Part shown: positions 59,398-64,000 of the stretch, piece after piece
Numbering within the stretch: the first letter of the stretch is position 1
How the letters are laid out: every line of letters starts with the position of its first letter
Source of the DNA: Dechloromonas sp. A34
GTDB taxonomy: Bacteria; Pseudomonadota; Gammaproteobacteria; Burkholderiales; Rhodocyclaceae
Length of the DNA stretch: 64,000 nucleotides
Direction: 5' to 3'
Assembly (NCBI RefSeq): GCF_026261605.1
Contig: NZ_CP102486.1
Location: 930,001 to 994,000 of the forward strand
Position numbers and translations under genes: made by a program
Notes under the pieces: generated by a model
Database searches by the model: none
The model's input: only the letters and a program-made list of their open reading frames with translations
Told to the model about the DNA's origin: nothing

Positions 59398-60423
59398 TTA
59401 CTTGACCGACAGCGCCATGTCGAGCAGGGCGCGACCATCCTTGATGTTCTCGGCGAAATCCTTGAAAGCGGTCTGTTCGGCGACGCCGCGCCAGGCCATG
59501 AAGGCTTTGTCATCCATGTCGACCACCTTGGCTCCGGCTTTGGCGAATACGTCGGCCATCCGTTGATCGTCCTTCTTGGCTTCCTCGACGCCAAACTTCT
59601 CCAGACTGGCACCGACTTCGCTGATGATCTTCTGTTGTTCCGGGGTCAGCGAGTCATAGAGGCCCTTGGAAATCAGCAGCGGCTCGAACATGAACCAGAA
59701 GCTCTTGTTGCGGGCCGTGGTCACGTACTTGCTGAACTCCTGCAGACGGAAACTGATCAGCGAAGTGCTGGAAGTCAGGGCTGCATCGAGCACGCCGGAT
59801 TGCATTGCACTGTAGATTTCCGAGGACGGCATGCCGGTCACTGCAGCTCCGGCGCCCTTCAACATCTGATCCATTTCCTTGCTGCCGCCGCGGAATTTCA
59901 GGCCCTTGGCGTCGTCGGGAACGACCACCGTTTTCTTGGTCGAGGCAATTCCGCCGGCCTGCCAGACCCAGGTGAGGATCTTGATGTTCTTGTCGGCCAG
60001 GATGCGGTCCAGTTCCTTGCCGATCGGTGCCGTCTTCCAGCGCATGCCCTGCTCGTAGCTGCTGACCAGGGTCGGCATCAGGGTCAGGTTGACTGCCGGA
60101 ATCTCGCCGCCGCCATAGGCCAGCGGCACCAGGCTCATGTCGAGCGCACTCTTGCGCAGGGCGCCGATCTGACTGTTGGTCTTCATCAGCGAACTACCCG
60201 GATAGATCTCGAACTTCAGACTGCCCTTGGACTGCTTTTCGACTTCGGCAGCAAAGCGGCGGACCAGGCGATCGCGAAAATCGCCATCCTCGGTGGTGGC
60301 GGCCGGGAACTGATGCGAAATCTTGATGACGCGCGGCGCCTGGGCGTGAGCCGAGGGTAGGGCACAGGTCAAAGCGGCGGCGGCAATAGCCAGCGTAAGG
60401 TGGCGCTTGGTCTTGCTGATCAT
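59398..60423 (-). CDS. dctP: TRAP transporter substrate-binding protein (DctP family)
   Basis: 341-residue periplasmic binding protein with a signal peptide (HLTLAIAAAALTCALPSAHA). Family parts are IKISHQFPAATTEDGDFRDRLVRRFAAEVE and the ligand-arginine region FRGGSKEMDQML. The first gene of a long operon dctPQM-mdcACDEGBH. Shine-Dalgarno GGAGGAG. Probably binds malonate. Confidence 0.93.
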   Translation of the reverse strand: MISKTKRHLTLAIAAAALTCALPSAHAQAPRVIKISHQFPAATTEDGDFRDRLVRRFAAEVEKQSKGSLKFEIYPGSSLMKTNSQIGALRKSALDMSLVPLAYGGGEIPAVNLTLMPTLVSSYEQGMRWKTAPIGKELDRILADKNIKILTWVWQAGGIASTKKTVVVPDDAKGLKFRGGSKEMDQMLKGAGAAVTGMPSSEIYSAMQSGVLDAALTSSTSLISFRLQEFSKYVTTARNKSFWFMFEPLLISKGLYDSLTPEQQKIISEVGASLEKFGVEEAKKDDQRMADVFAKAGAKVVDMDDKAFMAWRGVAEQTAFKDFAENIKDGRALLDMALSVK

Positions 60424-60531
60424 GGATGTCTCCTCCAGAGTTAATCATGCACGGACGGTGAAACCTCACTGGCTGGCTTATCCTGATTTCAGGAATACCG
60501 CACTGTTGTTTGTGTTCAAAAATCACCGTTG

Positions 60532-60582
60532 TGTATACAAGATAGACATTCATTGAATACTGGTCAACTAATTTCGTATAAT
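60532..60582 (+). promoter_or_regulatory. gntR promoter with upstream TGTATACA operator
   Basis: TTGAAT (60553-60558) and a perfect TATAAT (60577-60582) with an 18-base spacer face the plus-strand regulator gene. TGTATACA at 60532-60539 within GTGTATACAA resembles FCD-type GntR operators (TTGTATACAA). A second symmetrical element TCCTGA-TT-TCAGGA lies at 60481-60494 nearer dctP. Confidence 0.6.
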
Positions 60583-60613
60583 TTAATCATTGCTACCTGC
60601 TGGAGCCTGGACC

Positions 60614-61300
60614 ATGAGCAGCCCTGCTGAAATTCCCGCCACCACCCGCCAGTCAGAACGCCTCGGCGAACTGATCGAGGAACGCATCGTCACCGGCGTC
60701 TATCCGCCCGGGACGCGGCTCGACGAACAGGAGCTGGCCGATACTTTTGGCGTCTCGCGGACACCGGTGCGCGAGGCACTGATCCAGCTCTCTTCGGTCG
60801 GGCTGATCGAAATCAAGCCGCGGCGCGGCGCGACGGTGCCCGAGGTCGGGGCTGACCGGGTTTGCGAAATGTTTGAGGTGATGGCCGAGCTGGAGGCGAT
60901 GTGCGGCCGGCTGGCCGCCCGCCGGATCACGGCGGATGAGCAAATGACGCTGCAAGAGGCGCATCGCGCCTGCGAAGCGGCGCGCGATGCCAATACGCCG
61001 GATATCTATTACCAGCTCAACGAGGTTTTCCACCGGCGCATCTACGCAGCCAGCCACAACGGTTTCCTGGTCGAGCAGGCGACTGCGCTGCATCGCCGGC
61101 TGCGCCCCTATCGGCGGCTACAGTTGCGGGTCCGCAACCGGATGGCGACTTCGTTCAACGAGCATCAGGCCATCGTCGACGCCATCGTCAAGGGCGACAG
61201 CGATCTCGCTGCGGCCCAGTTGCGCGCCCATGTGACGGTTCAGGGAGAGCGTTTCGCCGATCTGGTCGCGACGCTGCGCGATTTCAATGCCGGCGCCTGA
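60614..61300 (+). CDS. GntR-family (FCD) regulator of the malonate cluster
   Basis: 228-residue regulator with winged helix (DTFGVSRTPVREALIQLSSVGLIEI) and FCD domain (NEVFHRRIY, FNEHQAIVDAI). I chose the ATG at 60614 with GGAG upstream; a TTG at 60590 is in frame but less likely. It is divergent from dctPQM-mdc, so it is the probable malonate-responsive regulator, like MdcY/MatR proteins. Distinct from the GntR gene at 46769. Confidence 0.9.
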   Translation: MSSPAEIPATTRQSERLGELIEERIVTGVYPPGTRLDEQELADTFGVSRTPVREALIQLSSVGLIEIKPRRGATVPEVGADRVCEMFEVMAELEAMCGRLAARRITADEQMTLQEAHRACEAARDANTPDIYYQLNEVFHRRIYAASHNGFLVEQATALHRRLRPYRRLQLRVRNRMATSFNEHQAIVDAIVKGDSDLAAAQLRAHVTVQGERFADLVATLRDFNAGA

Positions 61301-61306
61301 GCGGCT

Positions 61307-62107
61307 TCAGCCGATCAGGCTGTAGAGCATCTTGCTGGCGAGCAGGGCGAGAAAGACGCCGAAGGCGCGCTTGAGTTTCTTAACCGGCAACTTGTGGGCC
61401 AGCCGGGCACCGACCGGCGCCATCAGGATGCTCATCACGACGATGCCGACAAAGGCCGGCAGATAGATGTAGCCCAGCGTGTAGGCCGGCAGCCCGGTGT
61501 CGTTCCAGCCGGCGACGATGTAGCCGATGGCACCGGCGACGGCAATCGGAAAACCCAGGGCCGACGAGGTGCCGACCGCCGAATGGATGGCGACGTTGCA
61601 GAACAGCATGAAGGGCACTGACAGAAAGCCGCCACCGGCCGCGACCAGGCTCGAAACTCCACCGATCACGCCGCCGGCGCTAAACAGCCCGAGCGGGCCG
61701 GGCAACTGGCGGTGGGCGTGCGGCTTGAAGTCGAGGATCATCTGGAGTGAGGCGTAATAGACGATGACGACGAAAATCGCCGTCATCGGGCCGGTCGGTA
61801 CCTGGCCGGCGACCAGTGAGCCGCCGAAGGTGCCGAGCACCAGTCCGGGCGCCATGCTGCGCACGATCTCCCAGCGCACTGCGCCATGCGCATGATGGGC
61901 GCGCATGCTGGAAATCGAGGTGAAGACGATGGTCGCCATCGAGGTGCCGAGCGCCAGGTGCATGACGTGTTCCGACGGAAAACCCTGGGCGACGAACAGC
62001 ATGTACATGAAGGGCACCAGGGTCAGGCCGCCGCCGACGCCGAACAAGCCGGCCACGAAGCCGCCGAATATCCCGAGCAGGGGATAGGTCAACCACCAGA
62101 GAGTCAT
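61307..62107 (-). CDS. TauE/SafE-family membrane protein (copy 2)
   Basis: 266-residue DUF81 membrane protein with motifs GLFGVGGGLTLVP and AAGGGFLSVP in its two halves. I chose the ATG at 62107, overlapping the stop of the EVE gene as TGATGA; the longer frame to 62143 overlaps that gene. Same length and layout as the protein at 50469-51269. The pair flanks the malonate cluster. Substrate unknown. Confidence 0.85.
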   Translation of the reverse strand: MTLWWLTYPLLGIFGGFVAGLFGVGGGLTLVPFMYMLFVAQGFPSEHVMHLALGTSMATIVFTSISSMRAHHAHGAVRWEIVRSMAPGLVLGTFGGSLVAGQVPTGPMTAIFVVIVYYASLQMILDFKPHAHRQLPGPLGLFSAGGVIGGVSSLVAAGGGFLSVPFMLFCNVAIHSAVGTSSALGFPIAVAGAIGYIVAGWNDTGLPAYTLGYIYLPAFVGIVVMSILMAPVGARLAHKLPVKKLKRAFGVFLALLASKMLYSLIG

Positions 62108-62571
62108 CAGTTTTTCGCCAGAAGCCGGGTTATGCAAGCCCATTCTTCGGCTGTCACCGGCGTGATCGACAGCCGGTTGCCGCGGGCCAGGAGGCGCATG
62201 GTAGCAAGTTCCGGGGTTTGCCGCAGTTCGGCCAGCGGCAGGTAGCGCGTCTTCTCTACGAAGCGGACGTCGCGCAGCAGCCAGCGTGGCTCTTCCGGTC
62301 TCGACTTGGGGTCGAAATAGTGGCTGTCAGGGACGAACTGGGTGTCGTCCGGGTAGGGCTCGGAGCAGATCTCGCAAATGCCGGCGATGCCCGGAACGGC
62401 GCAGCCCGAGTGGTAGAACAGCGCCCGGTCGCCGATCCGCATGCTGTCGCGCATGAAGTTGCGCGCCTGGTAATTGCGCACGCCAAACCAAGGAAGGGTC
62501 TGCCCGGGGGCGGCTGCGAGGTCGTCGATCGAGACCTCGGCGGGCTCGGATTTCATCAGCCAGTAGTGCAT
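62107..62571 (-). CDS. EVE-domain protein
   Basis: 154-residue single-domain EVE (PUA-like) protein starting MHYWLMKSEPAEVSIDDL, with WFGVRNYQARNFMRD and YHSGCAVPGIAGI typical of the family. EVE domains bind modified bases in DNA or RNA. It lies downstream of the 6S RNA terminator and overlaps the TauE-type gene by a TGATGA junction. Confidence 0.92.
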   Translation of the reverse strand: MHYWLMKSEPAEVSIDDLAAAPGQTLPWFGVRNYQARNFMRDSMRIGDRALFYHSGCAVPGIAGICEICSEPYPDDTQFVPDSHYFDPKSRPEEPRWLLRDVRFVEKTRYLPLAELRQTPELATMRLLARGNRLSITPVTAEEWACITRLLAKN

Positions 62572-62591
62572 GTCGTGGTTTCGGAAATGAA

Positions 62592-62620
62592 AACAGGTGG
62601 CAGAAAATCTGCCACCTGTT
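62592..62620 (-). terminator. Terminator after 6S RNA
   Basis: AACAGGTGGCAGA/TCTGCCACCTGTT, a 13-pair stem with loop of three, followed on the minus strand by TTCATTT. It sits between the 3' end of 6S RNA and the EVE gene. Confidence 0.85.
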
Positions 62621-62627
62621 GAAGGTA

Positions 62628-62804
62628 GGCCCCCGCAAGTGCCGTCAGGCCGGCATCCTGAACCTGGGTCCAGAGTGGTCGCTTTCCCGTTGTATCAGGA
62701 ACGCCTGGCTAGAGGCACTCACAACAACAACTTTACGGTCGGCAACCGATGCCAATTAGCATTGGTTCAAGGAATATATGGCCTAAACAAACACCGCAGG
62801 GGAC
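62628..62804 (-). ncRNA. ssrS: 6S RNA
   Basis: On the minus strand, about 177 nt begin CCCCTGCGGTGTTTG and end GACGGCACTTGCGGGGG; the two ends pair into the closing stem. Internal pieces such as TTCCTTGAACC, AGGCGTTCCTGATACAACGG and GGTTCAGGATGCCGGCCTGA resemble betaproteobacterial 6S RNAs, and the centre can open as a bulge. The place directly downstream of zapA is the conserved position of ssrS. 6S RNA binds sigma-70 RNA polymerase in stationary phase. The ends are approximate. Confidence 0.87.
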
Positions 62805-62839
62805 GCTCGGCGGGCGGCACCGGGATCAGCAGTGGCGGA

Positions 62840-63163
62840 CTAGATGTCCAGTTGCTGCTGGGGTGCAAGCACGGTATCTATCCGTGCTCCCATGGCACCG
62901 ATTCTACGCTTTGCGTCGGAAGTATCAACCGCTTCGGAGAATGTTTCTGACGGCCCGGAAAGGTGTTCGTGGGCGATGTTCAGCGCGGCCATCACGGCGA
63001 CGCGCTCGGCGATGGTGTTCTTGGTGCGCTGGGCGATTTCGCGCATCTTGCCGTCGACCAGATCGACCGCGGCGAGCAGGGCGTCGCGTTCTTCCGGCGT
63101 GCAGGCGACGCGGTATTCGCGGCCCATGATCTTGACATCGAGGAAATTCGGTTCGGTGCTCAT
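62840..63163 (-). CDS. zapA: Cell division protein ZapA
   Basis: 107-residue FtsZ-ring stabiliser with the family start VKIMGREYRVACTPEERDALLAAVDLVDGKM and a C-terminal coiled coil. It follows a small coiled-coil gene by one base and precedes 6S RNA, a conserved arrangement. Confidence 0.94.
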   Translation of the reverse strand: MSTEPNFLDVKIMGREYRVACTPEERDALLAAVDLVDGKMREIAQRTKNTIAERVAVMAALNIAHEHLSGPSETFSEAVDTSDAKRRIGAMGARIDTVLAPQQQLDI

Positions 63164-63164
63164 C

Positions 63165-63362
63165 TCAGGCCTCCTCGGGCAGCTTGTCGACCAGGCCTTC
63201 GAGCCGCTCGCGGGCCGCGGTCATCGTCTGCCGCAGGTGAAGGCGTTCGGCTTCGGCCGCCGCCATCTGATTCTTCAGCACCTCGTTCTCGGCGCGCAAC
63301 TGGTGCACCAGGGCAACTGCCTGTTCGATCTTCGCTTCAAGCGCTTCGAGTTCCGTATTCAT
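63165..63362 (-). CDS. Small coiled-coil protein (ZapB-like/TIGR02449 type)
   Basis: 65-residue coiled-coil protein (LEALEAKIEQAVALVHQLRAENEVLKNQM) ending just before zapA. The ATG at 63362 is preferred; a GTG three codons upstream is possible. It is probably co-transcribed with zapA and may act at the division ring, which is inference. Confidence 0.82.
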   Translation of the reverse strand: MNTELEALEAKIEQAVALVHQLRAENEVLKNQMAAAEAERLHLRQTMTAARERLEGLVDKLPEEA

Positions 63363-63490
63363 GGGCCGCACTATAGTTGGGAAAATGCCGCATGGTCAAG
63401 GACTAAGCCTTTATTCTCAAAGTGGTTTATTGGAAGCGCTCAGGATTTTTCTGATGCGGCGCAACAACGATGCATGTAGAATTCGCGCCG

Positions 63491-63718
63491 TGTCAGGTGC
63501 TGTGCGAGGTTTCTCCAAGCGCAGTTAAACGGGAAAGCGGTGCGTCTCGCAAGAGACAAATCCGCTGCTGCCCCCGCAACGGTAAGCAAGTGCGGGCGCG
63601 TCAGAATGCCACTGGGTGACAACCTGGGAAGGCGACGCGCCAAGACTTGCGAGCCCGGATACCGGCCTGGAACACAAGCGGAAGTGCCACGGGGCTGTGG
63701 TGCCGGTCGTGTGACCTG
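63491..63718 (+). promoter_or_regulatory. Cobalamin riboswitch
   Basis: The B12-riboswitch core is clear: AAGCGCAGTTAAACGGGAA followed by GCGGTG, then CCCCCGCAACGGTAAG, the B12 box GCCACTG (63608-63614) and GGGAAGGC. CAGGT near 63494 can pair with ACCTG near 63714 as the closing helix. It lies 76 bases before the btuB start, so it should repress the receptor when B12 is plentiful. Boundaries are approximate. Confidence 0.95.
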
Positions 63719-63793
63719 TCTTTCCTCCCCCATTGCGCTTCCTTGTCCATGCTATTCCGGCATGCGGGGACGCCCGCCGGGAAAGGAAGATCC

Positions 63794-64000
63794 ATGTATC
63801 CACGTTTCAAGCCGCTGGCCGCGCTGCTGCCACTCGTTTTCGCAACCCCGTCGCAAGCCGACACCCCGCTGCTGGTCGCCAGTCTCGACCCGGTGATGGT
63901 CACTGCCACCCGCCAGGAGATGCGCAGCTCGGAATTGCTCTCCGACGTCACCGTCGTCGAAAGCGAAGAACTGAAGCAGGCCGGCAATTCCACGCTGGGC
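63794..64000 (+). CDS. btuB: TonB-dependent cobalamin receptor BtuB (5' part only)
   Basis: The first 69 codons of a TonB-dependent receptor: signal peptide (PLAALLPLVFATPSQA), TonB box region DPVMVTATR and the start of the plug domain (LLSDVTVVESEELKQAG). It is cut by the right edge. The riboswitch upstream supports vitamin B12 as substrate. Shine-Dalgarno AAGGAAGA. The organism has a B12-dependent mutase at 44458-46608. Confidence 0.92.
   Translation, partial: MYPRFKPLAALLPLVFATPSQADTPLLVASLDPVMVTATRQEMRSSELLSDVTVVESEELKQAGNSTLG

Noticed and set aside
63390-63490. A small gene between the zapB-like gene and the riboswitch
   Set aside because: No frame with a start, ribosome binding site and plausible composition; the stretch is better read as the btuB promoter (TAGAAT near 63476).

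Overview
The window looks like chromosomal DNA of a GC-rich, metabolically versatile, facultatively anaerobic betaproteobacterium. I would guess Rhodocyclales (Dechloromonas/Azonexus/Azospira type). This rests on a Ralstonia-like membrane-bound hydrogenase gene order, System I cytochrome c maturation, FNR/Anr-type boxes, an MtrAB/MtoAB porin-cytochrome pair and a betaproteobacterial-looking 6S RNA next to zapA. The genus is inferred by eye and has not been tested. I saw no tRNA, rRNA, insertion sequence or CRISPR array.

Region 1 (1-16.3 kb, minus strand): two uptake [NiFe]-hydrogenases. The upstream operon is hupSLC-DFGHIJK-hypA-hypB-hypF, in the order of the Ralstonia hoxKGZMLOQRTV-hypABF cluster. 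Its small subunit carries the extra cysteines of oxygen-tolerant enzymes. It is followed by a Hyd-2-type hybOABC set whose hybC is cut by the left edge. Each operon has a good -24/-12 (sigma-54) promoter, and the hup promoter also has a perfect FNR-type box upstream. hypC, hypD, hypE and the NtrC-type activator are not in the window.

Region 2 (16.5-23.7 kb): a 1668-residue CBS/PAS/GAF/GGDEF/EAL/CZB cyclic-di-GMP protein divergent from hupS, then a Cpx-like two-component pair. Region 3 (24.1-29.7 kb): a probable extracellular electron transfer module. It has a small monoheme cytochrome, a decaheme MtrA/MtoA protein, an MtrB/MtoB-like outer-membrane barrel, and a nonaheme cytochrome c fused to a membrane cytochrome b resembling Geobacter CbcL. 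Region 4 (29.8-36.9 kb): ccmABCDEFGHI plus napF, behind an FNR-type class II promoter; this machinery would supply heme to region 3. Region 5 (37-39.7 kb): a DHH phosphoesterase and two unrecognised proteins.

Region 6 (39.8-47.4 kb): the propionyl-CoA/methylmalonyl-CoA operon mcm-meaB-pccB-pccA with a divergent GntR regulator. Region 7 (47.5-50.4 kb): the acetate symporter actP with yjcH, and a divergent enoyl-CoA hydratase. Region 8 (50.5-62.1 kb): a malonate uptake and decarboxylation cluster, with a TRAP transporter, mdcACDEGBH and a divergent GntR regulator, flanked by two TauE/SafE paralogues. Region 9 (62.1-64 kb): an EVE-domain protein, 6S RNA, zapA, a zapB-like gene, and a cobalamin riboswitch before a truncated btuB-type receptor.

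Five genes (hypF, hypA, ccmB, ccmD, mdcA) each carry one apparent single-base deletion that moves a conserved C-terminal part into another frame. Several lie in G runs. This points to sequencing or assembly error rather than decay, so these genes should be treated as probably intact.
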